From NCBI RefSeq assembly GCF_003004785.1, contig NZ_PVZS01000037.1:1-40944 (forward strand): DNA of 40,944 nt. Reading direction: 5' to 3'. Positions 27,835 through 35,683 of the stretch are shown here, in pieces. Positions within the stretch are counted from its first letter, which is position 1. The number at the start of each line of letters is the position of its first letter. The stretch is from Alsobacter soli (GTDB lineage Bacteria; Pseudomonadota; Alphaproteobacteria; Rhizobiales; Beijerinckiaceae). The position numbers were made by a program, and so were the translations under genes. The notes under the pieces were generated by a model. That model was not told where the DNA came from and did not search any database. It saw nothing but the letters and a program-made list of their open reading frames with translations.

Positions 27835-28769
27835 CGGGCCACGCGGGGATCAAGGGCCATCTGGACGAGGTCGGTGACCAGGAAGGCGAGTGACACGACC
27901 ACGGCGAGGATCAGGGTCAGGGCCTGGATCATCGGGTAGTCGCGGGCGAAGATGCTGTCGACCATGAGGCGGCCCATCCCTGGAACGGCGAACACGCTCT
28001 CGGTGATCACCGCTCCGCCCAACAGGGAGCCGGCGTGCAGGCCCACCAGCGTCACCGTCGAGATGAGCGCATTGCGCAGCACGTGGCGCGTCAGGATCAC
28101 GCGGCGGGACAGGCCCTTGGCGCGGGCGAAATCGACGAATTCCGCGTTCAGCACCTCCAGCACCGAGGCGCGCAGGTTGCGCATGATGACGGCGGCGAAG
28201 CTCAGGGCCAGCGTCACGGCAGGCAGCAGGAGGTGCCACAGGATGTCGGCGACGCCTTCGCCATAGCCTCCCACCGGGAACCACCGGAACCAGGCGGCGA
28301 AGACAGTCAGCAGGATGAGGCCGACATAGAACACCGGCGACGACAGACCCACCTGAAAGACGCTGCGGATCAGGAAGTCGGGCCAGCGGTTGGCGTTCAG
28401 GCCTGCCACGAAGGCGAGCGGAACGGCGAGTCCTAGCGCGATCAGGGTAGCGAGCCCCGTGAGAGCAAGCGTGACGGGCAGGCGCTCGGCGATCACGGAG
28501 GTGACGGGCACGCGGAAGGCGATCGACGTGCCGAAATCCCCCCTGACGGCGTTTTCGAGGAAGATGGCGAACTGCTCGAAAATCGTGCGGTCGAGGCCCA
28601 TCTGCTGGCGCAGGCGGTTCACGGCCTCGTCCGACGCCCGATCGCCCAGCATGGCGCTGACGGGGTCTCCCGGCAGCAGGCGCGCCAGCACGAAGACGAC
28701 GACGCCGATGAGCAGGAAGGTGGGCACGATCTGCAGGAGGCGCGCGGCGATCAGTCCGGCCTTGCTCAT
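27831..28769 (-). CDS. Peptide ABC importer permease (DppB type)
   Basis: The 312-residue permease opens with the family N-terminus LLQIVPTFLLIGVVVFVLAR then LLPGDPVSAMLG. The coupling loop is MRNLRASVLEVLNAEFVDFARAKGLS. The gating region GGAVITESVFAVPGMGRLMV is highly conserved in DppB/NikB-type subunits. The start is 63 bp downstream of the binding-protein gene. Confidence 0.95.
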   Translation of the reverse strand: MSKAGLIAARLLQIVPTFLLIGVVVFVLARLLPGDPVSAMLGDRASDEAVNRLRQQMGLDRTIFEQFAIFLENAVRGDFGTSIAFRVPVTSVIAERLPVTLALTGLATLIALGLAVPLAFVAGLNANRWPDFLIRSVFQVGLSSPVFYVGLILLTVFAAWFRWFPVGGYGEGVADILWHLLLPAVTLALSFAAVIMRNLRASVLEVLNAEFVDFARAKGLSRRVILTRHVLRNALISTVTLVGLHAGSLLGGAVITESVFAVPGMGRLMVDSIFARDYPMIQALTLILAVVVSLAFLVTDLVQMALDPRVAR

Positions 28770-28832
28770 CCTCGGTCCTGGTTCATGGCGGCGGAGGGGC
28801 TCGCCGCAGCATGCGCCGCGGCGAGCGTGACG

Positions 28833-30428
28833 TCACTTCTCGATGTAGGCCGCCTCGAACAGGTTGTTGCCCAGCGGGATCTGCACGAATCCCTTGGCGT
28901 TCTTGCGGAACGCAACCGGGTAGGGCGTCTCATAGAGGTACAGGATGGGCGCGGACTCGTTGTAGCGCTGCTGGATCTCGCGGTATTGCTCGGCCCGGGC
29001 CTTGGGGTCGATCTCCTGCTGGCTCTTCTCGAACAGTTCATCCACGCGCTTGTCCTGCCAATTCGAGTGCAGCGAGTGGATGTTCGGCCAGTACGCGAAG
29101 TAGGACGTGATCTGGCTCGGGTCGGAGATGTCGTTCGTCCACGCGGAGGTGCGCATGCCGAAGTTCTCCTCGCGGTAGCGAGCCGTCCGCGTGGCGTTGT
29201 CGACCTGGTCGATGCGCAGCTTCACCCCGACCTGGGCCCACATCTGTTGAACGGCCGCGAGGTCATTGGCGTCGTCGCCGTTGCCGGAGAGCGAGTAGAT
29301 CTGCAGGTCGAAGCCGTTGGCCATTCCCGCCTCGGCCAGGAGCGCCTTGGCCTTGGCGAGATCATACTTGTAGAGGTTGTCCTGGCCCACGAAGAGGGGG
29401 GTCGTCGCCGACATGAATGACCGCATCGGCTTGCCGAGGCCGAGCGTGGTGATTTGGATGATGGCGTCCTTATTGACGGCGTAGTTCAGCGCCTGGCGCA
29501 CCTTGGGATTTGCCACCGGGTTCGGCTTTCCGTCCTTGTAGGTGGGGCCGCAATAGAAGGTCAGGTAGCGAACGCGGGTCGAAGGCCAGAGCTCCATCCG
29601 GAGGTTGGGATCGGCCTGCAACTCTTTCACCCGCGCGTAGGGGATGAACTCCGTGCCATCGATCTCGCCGGCCTTCAGCTTGAGAAGGCGGGTGGCGTCG
29701 TCGGGGATGATCTGAAACTCGAGCTCGTCGAGATAGGGCAGGGGTTTCCCATCTTCGCCCTGCTTCCAGTAGTAGGGGTTGCGCTTCAGCGTCATGGAGA
29801 CGCCGCGCTTCCATGCCGTCATCACGAACGGACCCGTGCCGATCGGCTTTTCGGCGAAGGACTTGGCCTTCTCCTCCGGGGTTGCGCCAGGGGAGGCTTC
29901 GAACGCTTTCTGCGGCAGGATCGCGCTGTTGAAGGTGGCGAGCGCCGGGAGGATGGTCGGGTCCGGGTGCTTGAGCGCCAGGGTCACCGTTTCCGGGCCG
30001 GAGACCGAGACCGACTCGATGGACGCGAGGGATGAATTCCAGGCCCCGGCCTTCGGGTCGCGGGCCCGGTCCAGCGACCACTTGACGTCGTCGGCGGTCA
30101 GCGCCGAGCCATCCGCAAATTTGACGCCGGGCCGCAGCGCCAAGGTGACGGTCTTGCCGTCGCCCGAGACGTCCCACTTGGTCGCCAAGCCGGGCTGCAC
30201 GCCGAGGCCGTCGGCCGTCGGCTGCAGCAGCGTGTCGTAGAGGTTGGTCAGCACCCAGATGTCGACGTTCGCGTCGTTGAGAACCGGGTCGAGGAACAGG
30301 CTGTCGGCGTAGCGCGCGTACACCATCTTGCCGCCGCGTGTCGCCGCGTCGGCGATCGAGGGCAGCTGGACCAGGCCTGTCGCGACAGCGAGCGCGACGA
30401 GACTCGCCTTCAGGAATGTCCGTCTCAT
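28833..30428 (-). CDS. Periplasmic peptide-type solute-binding protein (SBP family 5)
   Basis: The 531-residue secreted receptor delivers substrate to the permeases. The signal peptide (MRRTFLKASLVALAVATGLV, cleavage near ADA) lacks a lipobox cysteine, so it should be soluble. SBP_bac_5 features: LYDTLLQP, GLATKWDVSGDGKTVTLALR, GVKFADGSALTADDVKWSLDRA, KPIGTGPFVMTAW, NPYYW and the hinge segment NPKVRQALNYAVNKDAI. The ATG at 30428 has GGGGAG 7 nt upstream; a TTG just before it is less likely. Family members bind di- and oligopeptides, opines, nickel or glutathione; the ligand here is unknown. It is the first gene of the leftward operon. Confidence 0.95.
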   Translation of the reverse strand: MRRTFLKASLVALAVATGLVQLPSIADAATRGGKMVYARYADSLFLDPVLNDANVDIWVLTNLYDTLLQPTADGLGVQPGLATKWDVSGDGKTVTLALRPGVKFADGSALTADDVKWSLDRARDPKAGAWNSSLASIESVSVSGPETVTLALKHPDPTILPALATFNSAILPQKAFEASPGATPEEKAKSFAEKPIGTGPFVMTAWKRGVSMTLKRNPYYWKQGEDGKPLPYLDELEFQIIPDDATRLLKLKAGEIDGTEFIPYARVKELQADPNLRMELWPSTRVRYLTFYCGPTYKDGKPNPVANPKVRQALNYAVNKDAIIQITTLGLGKPMRSFMSATTPLFVGQDNLYKYDLAKAKALLAEAGMANGFDLQIYSLSGNGDDANDLAAVQQMWAQVGVKLRIDQVDNATRTARYREENFGMRTSAWTNDISDPSQITSYFAYWPNIHSLHSNWQDKRVDELFEKSQQEIDPKARAEQYREIQQRYNESAPILYLYETPYPVAFRKNAKGFVQIPLGNNLFEAAYIEK

Positions 30429-30431
30429 CAA

Positions 30432-30587
30432 ATTTCTCCCCTCTGCGGCTTCACGCCGTCCTGTGTTCTGTCCTAGGATGCTAGAAGGGTGGACGTGAGA
30501 ACGTCAACAGGCGCAACTTGCGATCCAGCCGTTCCGCTCGGATTTTGAGCGCATCGCCAAAACATTGTGCTAACCGTCTAGAACACA
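30432..30587. promoter_or_regulatory. Divergent control region of the peptide/amide cluster
   Basis: The gap between the binding-protein gene and gntR holds both promoters. TGTGTTCT at 30462-30469 and AGAACACA at 30580-30587 are exact inverted copies, one near each start codon. An inverted TGTG...CACA (30566-30587) overlaps the gntR ATG, and TTCT...AGAA frames 30466-30486. These are candidate sites for the adjacent GntR protein, which would control both arms and itself. Confidence 0.45.
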
Positions 30588-31603
30588 TGCCCGGCGCCGC
30601 CCTCCTCAGCAACATCGCCTCGGCGCTCGACAGGAGCCTGCCGGTGCCGCTGAGCGTGCAGCTGAAGGGGCTCATCGAATACGGCATCGCCTGCGGCGAG
30701 CTGCCCCCTGGCGTGCGGCTGCCCTCTGTACGGGAATTGGCGGAAGCGAGCGGAATAGCGCCGATGACGGCCGTCGCGGTCTACCGTGAGCTGCAGCGAA
30801 GCGGGCTCATCACAAGCCGTCCCGGCGCTGGAACCTATGTGGCGGAAGGACCCCGCCGGGACGGCTCGGAGGCGCTTGCGCGTGTCCAGGCCCACCTCGA
30901 GGCGGCATTGGCGGAAGCGGAGGCGGGCGCGATTCCGCTCGCGCAGGTGGCCTCGCTGCTGAACGCCGCCATCAGCCGAGGGCGCGTCCGCGAGGGCCGG
31001 CCGATGCGCCTGCTCATGCTGGGGGTGTTCCGCGACGCGACGCGAGCCTACGCCCAGGAGATCGCGCGGCAGTTGAAGCCGGGCGACGTGATCGAGCCCT
31101 GCACCTTCGACGAGATGCGGGCAGGCCTCCGGGCCGGGCCGGCGCCGGATCTCGTGGTCACCCTGGCCAACCGCAAGGCCGAGGCCGAGGCGGCCATGGG
31201 CGGGCGGGCTCCCGTGACGGCGGTGAGCTTCCTGCCCTCGGAACAGACCCGCGCCCTGCTGGCCGCCATCGATCCGCTGGCGCGGGTGGGCCTCGTTTCC
31301 GTCTTCCCGGAATTTCTGGCGCTGATGAAACCCGGCGTGCGTCGGTTCGCACCCCACGTGCGCGAGATCGAAGCCATCGTGGCGGACGACCCGAAGCTGC
31401 CTGCCTTTCTGGGGCGGCTGGACGTGGTGGTCTACGCCACGGGGGCCGAGGGCGCTCTTGCGGCGGCGGGAGCCCCCGCGGGCGCCATCGAATACCGCCA
31501 CGTCCCCGATCCCCATGCGGTGCAGGAGAGCCTGCTGCCGCTCGTCGAAGCGATCAGGAGCGGCGCCGTTGGGCGTCAGCCAGCCAAGGAGGCGATCCGA
31601 TGA
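30587..31603 (+). CDS. GntR-family regulator with unusual effector domain
   Basis: The 338-residue protein has an N-terminal GntR winged helix (about residues 15-85): VPLSVQLKGLIEYGIACGEL, LPSVRELAEASGIAPMTAVA, VYRELQRSGLI and GAGTYVAEG. After a linker helix the C-terminal ~200 residues (from RPMRLLMLGVFRDATRAYAQ) alternate strand and helix like a periplasmic-binding-protein or Rossmann fold. They do not resemble the usual FCD, UTRA or aminotransferase (MocR) effector domains. The ATG at 30587 is chosen; the frame is open further upstream into the promoter. It is divergent from the transporter and coupled (ATGA) to the creatininase gene. It probably senses the imported compound or a metabolite. 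Confidence 0.88.
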   Translation: MPGAALLSNIASALDRSLPVPLSVQLKGLIEYGIACGELPPGVRLPSVRELAEASGIAPMTAVAVYRELQRSGLITSRPGAGTYVAEGPRRDGSEALARVQAHLEAALAEAEAGAIPLAQVASLLNAAISRGRVREGRPMRLLMLGVFRDATRAYAQEIARQLKPGDVIEPCTFDEMRAGLRAGPAPDLVVTLANRKAEAEAAMGGRAPVTAVSFLPSEQTRALLAAIDPLARVGLVSVFPEFLALMKPGVRRFAPHVREIEAIVADDPKLPAFLGRLDVVVYATGAEGALAAAGAPAGAIEYRHVPDPHAVQESLLPLVEAIRSGAVGRQPAKEAIR

Positions 31604-32301
31604 GGATCAGCGACATGAACTGGATGCAGGTGGAGGACTACCTCAAGCGCGATGACCGCGCGGTGGTCCCGCTCGGTTCAACGGAGCAGCACGCCTACCT
31701 GAGCCTGTCGGTCGACTCCATTCTCTCCGAGCGGGTGGCCCTGGAGGCGGCCGAGCCGCTCGGCGTGGCCGTATTTCCGGTCCTCGCCTACGGCATCACT
31801 CCCTACTTCATGGCTTATCCGGGCACCGTGTCGCTGAAGATGTCGACCTATGCGGCCGTGGTGTCCGACGTGCTCGACTCGCTCCGAAAGGCGGGCTTCC
31901 GGCGCATCCTGCTGTGCAACGGCCATGGGGGCAACTCACCCGCCCAGACGGTCGGGGTGGAGTGGATGGGCGCCAATCCGGGCGTCGTCGTGCGCTTCCA
32001 CAACTGGTGGAACGCGCCCAAGACCTTCGCCAAGGTCCAGGAGATCGACAAGGTCGCCTCGCATGCGTCCTGGATGGAGAACTTCCCATGGACGCGGCTG
32101 CCGAACATCCGCGGGCCCGAGATCCAGAAGCCGATGGCCGACCTCGACATGATGCGCACCAAGGATCCGGCCGGCGTCCGCGGCGTCCTGGGCGACGGTA
32201 ATTTCGGGGGCCTGTACCAGCGGAGCGACGAGGACATGCAGGCCATCTGGGACGTCGCAGTGGCGGAGACGCGCGCCCTCATCGAAGGGCCCTGGTCATG
32301 A
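31600..32301 (+). CDS. Creatininase-family amidohydrolase
   Basis: The 233-residue metal-dependent enzyme belongs to the family that opens cyclic amides or removes formyl groups (creatininase, FAPy deformylase, MftE peptidase). The metal site is visible as GSTEQH with Glu29 and His31, Asp39 downstream, and CNGHGGN with His109. The first motif reads GSTEQHAYLSLSVD, one residue shorter between His and Asp than the common GSTEQHGPHLPLGTD. This places it in a variant subgroup. Its stop overlaps the next gene (ATGA). The substrate is not known; a lactam or N-acyl bond of the imported molecule is a reasonable guess. Confidence 0.9.
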   Translation: MRISDMNWMQVEDYLKRDDRAVVPLGSTEQHAYLSLSVDSILSERVALEAAEPLGVAVFPVLAYGITPYFMAYPGTVSLKMSTYAAVVSDVLDSLRKAGFRRILLCNGHGGNSPAQTVGVEWMGANPGVVVRFHNWWNAPKTFAKVQEIDKVASHASWMENFPWTRLPNIRGPEIQKPMADLDMMRTKDPAGVRGVLGDGNFGGLYQRSDEDMQAIWDVAVAETRALIEGPWS

Positions 32302-33332
32302 GCGGCGTCGAGGGTCCGATCCTGGTCTGGGGGGCGGGCGCCATCGGGGGCACGGTCGGGGCCTACCTGACGCGCGCCGGGTTGCCGGTCACCTTCGTGG
32401 ACATCGACAGCGATCATGTCGACGCCATCAACGCGGGAGGCCTCGCCATCGAGGGGCCCATCGAGCAATTCTCCGTCAAGGCCCCGGCCTTCACGCCGGA
32501 CATGGTGGAGGGCCGTTTCGGCTGCATTCTCCTGTGCGTGAAGGCGCACCACACCCGTGGGGCTGCCGAGCAGCTTAGGCCGCATCTGGCGCCCGGCGGC
32601 TACGTCGCCTCGTTCCAGAACGGGCTCAACGAGCTGGAGATCGCGGAGGTCGTCGGCCGCGAGAACACGGTCGGGGCCTTCGTGAACTTCGGGGCCGACT
32701 ACATGAGCCCCGGCGTGGTCCAGTACAGCGGGCGCGGCGCGGTGGTGATCGGCGAGATCGACGGGGCGGTCACGCCGCGGGTGCGGGCGCTGCACGAGAC
32801 CATGCGGCTGTTCGAGCCCAACGCCGTGCTGACCGACAACGTCATGGGCTACCTCTGGGGCAAGCTCGGATACGGCGCCCTTCTGTTCGCCACGGCGCTC
32901 ACTAACGCGTCGATCTGCGAGGCGCTGGACGCGCGCGAGCCCCGGGCCCTGTTCCGACGTGTCGCCGGCGAAGCGACGGCCGTCGCCGGCAAGCTCGGGA
33001 TCCAACCTCTGGGCTTCAATGGCTACGACCCGGCCGCCTTCGCGCCCGGCGCATCGGACGCGGCGGCCGACGCGTCCTTCGACGCCATGGTCGCCCACAA
33101 CGCCAAGTCGGCGAAGACGCACTCCGGCATCTGGCGCGACCTGGCCGTGCGCAAGCGCAAGACCGAGGCGGACGCGCAGCTCGGGCCAATCGTCACCTTC
33201 GGGCGGCAGGTTGGCGTGGCGGCGCCGGCCACCGCGGGGGTGATCGCCATGATTCACGAAATCGAGGATGGCCGGCGGCCGCTCGCCTGGGACAACCTGG
33301 CGGAACTCGCGACTTCGCTGCCACCCGCCTGA
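32298..33332 (+). CDS. Ketopantoate-reductase-like (ApbA/PanE) dehydrogenase
   Basis: The 344-residue NADP-dependent enzyme has the N-terminal Rossmann motif ILVWGAGAIGGTVGAYL, then LLCVKAHHT and the SFQNGLNE loop. A C-terminal helical domain contains the catalytic-lysine region MGYLWGKLGYGALLFATAL. PanE proper is usually ~300 residues; this is longer and sits in a catabolic operon. It is therefore probably not the pantothenate enzyme but a paralogue acting on another 2-oxo or 2-hydroxy acid. The start overlaps the creatininase stop. Confidence 0.88.
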   Translation: MSGVEGPILVWGAGAIGGTVGAYLTRAGLPVTFVDIDSDHVDAINAGGLAIEGPIEQFSVKAPAFTPDMVEGRFGCILLCVKAHHTRGAAEQLRPHLAPGGYVASFQNGLNELEIAEVVGRENTVGAFVNFGADYMSPGVVQYSGRGAVVIGEIDGAVTPRVRALHETMRLFEPNAVLTDNVMGYLWGKLGYGALLFATALTNASICEALDAREPRALFRRVAGEATAVAGKLGIQPLGFNGYDPAAFAPGASDAAADASFDAMVAHNAKSAKTHSGIWRDLAVRKRKTEADAQLGPIVTFGRQVGVAAPATAGVIAMIHEIEDGRRPLAWDNLAELATSLPPA

Positions 33333-33342
33333 GGAACACACC

Positions 33343-34089
33343 ATGCAAATCTCATTCGAGGGGCGGAGGGCGCTGGTCACCGGGGCCGCCAACGGCATTG
33401 GGCGCGCCATCGCGCATGAGCTCGCCCAATCAGGCGCTCAGGTGGTGGCGGTCGACATTCTGGCGCGAGAGCTCGAGGGGGCTGGCGCTCATCCGTCCGG
33501 CCGAATCTCGACCGCCGCGTGCGACTTGACGCGCAGGGCTGACACGCAGGCTCTCGCCCGGGACTACGGGCCGTTCGACATCTTCGTGCATAGCGCAGGC
33601 GGCGTATGCGGTCAGGTTGGACGGCCCCTGGAGGAGGTGCCGGAGGAGGACTGGGACGCCATCGTGGCCATCAACCAGAAGGCTCCGTTTTTGCTGGCGC
33701 AGGCGCTTGCGCCGTCGATGAAGGAGAGGCGCTACGGCCGCATGGTGTTCATCTCCTCCGGGGCGGGGCTTGGAGTCAGCCTGACCGGCATCCAGGCCTA
33801 CGCGTCGGCCAAAGCCGGCGAGATCGGGCTCACCCGGCAATTGGCGCATGAACTGGGGCCGTTCGGGATCACGGTCAACAGCGTGGCCCCGGGTTTCGTG
33901 CGCTCGAACCCGACGACCGAACGGCAGTGGGCGAGCTATGGCGCGGAGGGCCAGAAGGCGCTGCTCAACCGGATCGCCACGCGGCGGCTGGGCACGGCCG
34001 AGGACATCGCCAACGCCGTCGCGTTCCTGGCCAGTGAGCAGGCCGGCTGGATCACCGGCCAGACCCTCTCGGTGGACGGCGGCAAATGA
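33343..34089 (+). CDS. Short-chain dehydrogenase/reductase
   Basis: The 248-residue classical SDR has the cofactor motif VTGAANGIGRAIA, HSAGG in place of NNAG, and the catalytic pair Tyr153-Lys157 in AYASAKAGEIGL with a serine in VFISSGAG. The C-terminal WITGQTLSVDGGK is the usual tail. Asp in VVAVDILARE at the end of the second strand suggests NAD preference. It lies 10 bp after the reductase gene, and its stop overlaps the M20 peptidase start. It probably oxidises or reduces a hydroxy/oxo intermediate of the same pathway. Confidence 0.93.
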   Translation: MQISFEGRRALVTGAANGIGRAIAHELAQSGAQVVAVDILARELEGAGAHPSGRISTAACDLTRRADTQALARDYGPFDIFVHSAGGVCGQVGRPLEEVPEEDWDAIVAINQKAPFLLAQALAPSMKERRYGRMVFISSGAGLGVSLTGIQAYASAKAGEIGLTRQLAHELGPFGITVNSVAPGFVRSNPTTERQWASYGAEGQKALLNRIATRRLGTAEDIANAVAFLASEQAGWITGQTLSVDGGK

Positions 34090-35483
34090 TGGAGACGAGC
34101 GCCGTCGAGTCGCTGCTGGAGTCCGAAAGGCCGCGGCACCTGGAGATCCTGGAGCGTTTCGTCGCCATCCCAAGCGTGTCCACCGACCCCGCCTACAAGC
34201 CTCACATGGCGGAGGCGGCCGCGTTCGTCGCCGAGCGCCTCCGGCAGGCGGGCATGGAAGCCGTGGAGATTCACCCCACGGAGGGGCACCCCGTGGTGAC
34301 CGCCTCCTGGCGGAGGGCTCCCGGGGCGCCCACTGTCCTGGTCTATGGCCATTACGACGTGCAGCCGCCCGAGCCGATGGACGCCTGGACCTCTCCGCCG
34401 TTCCGGGCCGAAGTGCGGGAAGGGCGCCTCTACGCCCGTGGGGCGTCCGACGACAAGGGACCCATGCTGATCCCGATCGCGGTGGCGGAGGCCTTCATGC
34501 GGGTCGACGGCCGGCTGCCAGTGAACCTCGTGTTCCTGTTCGAGGGGGAGGAGGAGGTCTCGAGCGCGCACCTGGAGGCCTTCGTGGCCGCTCATCGGGA
34601 TCTGCTCGCCGCAGACTTCACGCTTTCGGCCGACGGCGCGCAATGGCGTGCGGACCTCCCGAGCGTCACGGTGGCCAGCCGCGGCATCTGCGCCCTGGAG
34701 GTGGTCGTGCGCGGTCCCGGCAAGGACCTGCACTCCGGCCGGCACGGCGGCGCAGTGGTCAACCCCATCCAGGCGCTTGTCCGGCTCTTGGCTAGGTTGC
34801 ACGACGACCGGGGAGCCGTGGCCGTTCCCGGGTTCTATGACGGCGTCGAGCCAGTAAGCGAGGACGAACTCGCCGCCATCGCTTCAATCCAGTTCGACGA
34901 GGCGGCCTATCTGGCCGAAGTGGGCGCCCCGGCCCCCGGCGGCGAGCAGGGGTACACGCTGCTGCAGCGCAACTGGTTGCGTCCCACCCTCGAGTTCAAC
35001 GGGGTGGTCGGGGGCTATACGGGCGCGGGGAAGAAGACCGTCATCCCGCATCAGGCCTCGGCCAAGATCACCTGCCGCCTCGTGCCGGGCCAGGATCCAC
35101 AACGGGTCGTCTCGCTCATCGCCCGCCATCTCGCGGCTGCTGCGCCTGCCGGGGTGCGGGTCGAGGTGCGCCGCGAACCCGGCGGGGCGCCGGCCTACGC
35201 CATCCCGGCCGAACACCCCGGCCTGGCGTTGTCCGAAGACATCCTGGAGGAAATTCTCGGACGCCGGCCTGTCCGGGTCAGGATGGGCGCCACGATTCCC
35301 ATCGGCGAGATCTTCCGCCGCGTGCTCGGCATCCATACGGTGTTCTTCTCGTTCTCGACCGTGGACGAGGACTACCATGCCCCCAACGAGTTCTTCCGCC
35401 TGTCCAGCTACGCGGCCGGGATGGTCGCCTGGGCCCGCTACCTGCAGCGTCTGGGAAGCGCCTCGTCCCCTCCGGCCTTCTGA
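34086..35483 (+). CDS. M20-family dipeptidase
   Basis: The 465-residue zinc peptidase resembles carnosinase/PepV-type M20 dipeptidases. The metal residues are His89 and Asp91 (YGHYDVQPPEP), Asp122/123 (ARGASDDKGP) and the glutamates of LFEGEEEVSS. The lid-domain His lies in PGKDLHSGRHGG. The C-terminal part carries DEDYHAPNEFFRL with the last ligand His. Family length is 450-470. It starts at ATGATG overlapping the SDR stop (ATGA). With the M32 enzyme encoded on the other arm, it gives the cluster two cytoplasmic exopeptidases. It is the last gene of the rightward operon. The next 150 bp show no gene. Confidence 0.93.
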   Translation: MMETSAVESLLESERPRHLEILERFVAIPSVSTDPAYKPHMAEAAAFVAERLRQAGMEAVEIHPTEGHPVVTASWRRAPGAPTVLVYGHYDVQPPEPMDAWTSPPFRAEVREGRLYARGASDDKGPMLIPIAVAEAFMRVDGRLPVNLVFLFEGEEEVSSAHLEAFVAAHRDLLAADFTLSADGAQWRADLPSVTVASRGICALEVVVRGPGKDLHSGRHGGAVVNPIQALVRLLARLHDDRGAVAVPGFYDGVEPVSEDELAAIASIQFDEAAYLAEVGAPAPGGEQGYTLLQRNWLRPTLEFNGVVGGYTGAGKKTVIPHQASAKITCRLVPGQDPQRVVSLIARHLAAAAPAGVRVEVRREPGGAPAYAIPAEHPGLALSEDILEEILGRRPVRVRMGATIPIGEIFRRVLGIHTVFFSFSTVDEDYHAPNEFFRLSSYAAGMVAWARYLQRLGSASSPPAF

Positions 35484-35638
35484 CCTGAAGCGTGCGGGAC
35501 AAATTCTGTATGGACGACAGGGCGATCGCTTCGCTGACGGCCATAGCCCAAGACCGCCCTAGAACCAGCGTGCGCAGCCTCGACGTTACGGTCCTTGGCT
35601 TGTCCCGGACGCGCGGCTCCAGTCTCCCCAAGAAAAGC

Positions 35639-35670
35639 AGGCGCGCCGCCGTTAACACGGCGGCGCGCCT
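35639..35670 (-). terminator. Strong intrinsic terminator of the secreted-protein gene
   Basis: AGGCGCGCCGCCGT (35639-35652) and ACGGCGGCGCGCCT (35657-35670) form a perfect 14-bp stem around TAAC. On the minus strand it is followed by GCTTTTCTT. It starts 14 nt after the cargo stop. Confidence 0.9.
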
Positions 35671-35683
35671 ATTCGCCTCGCAC

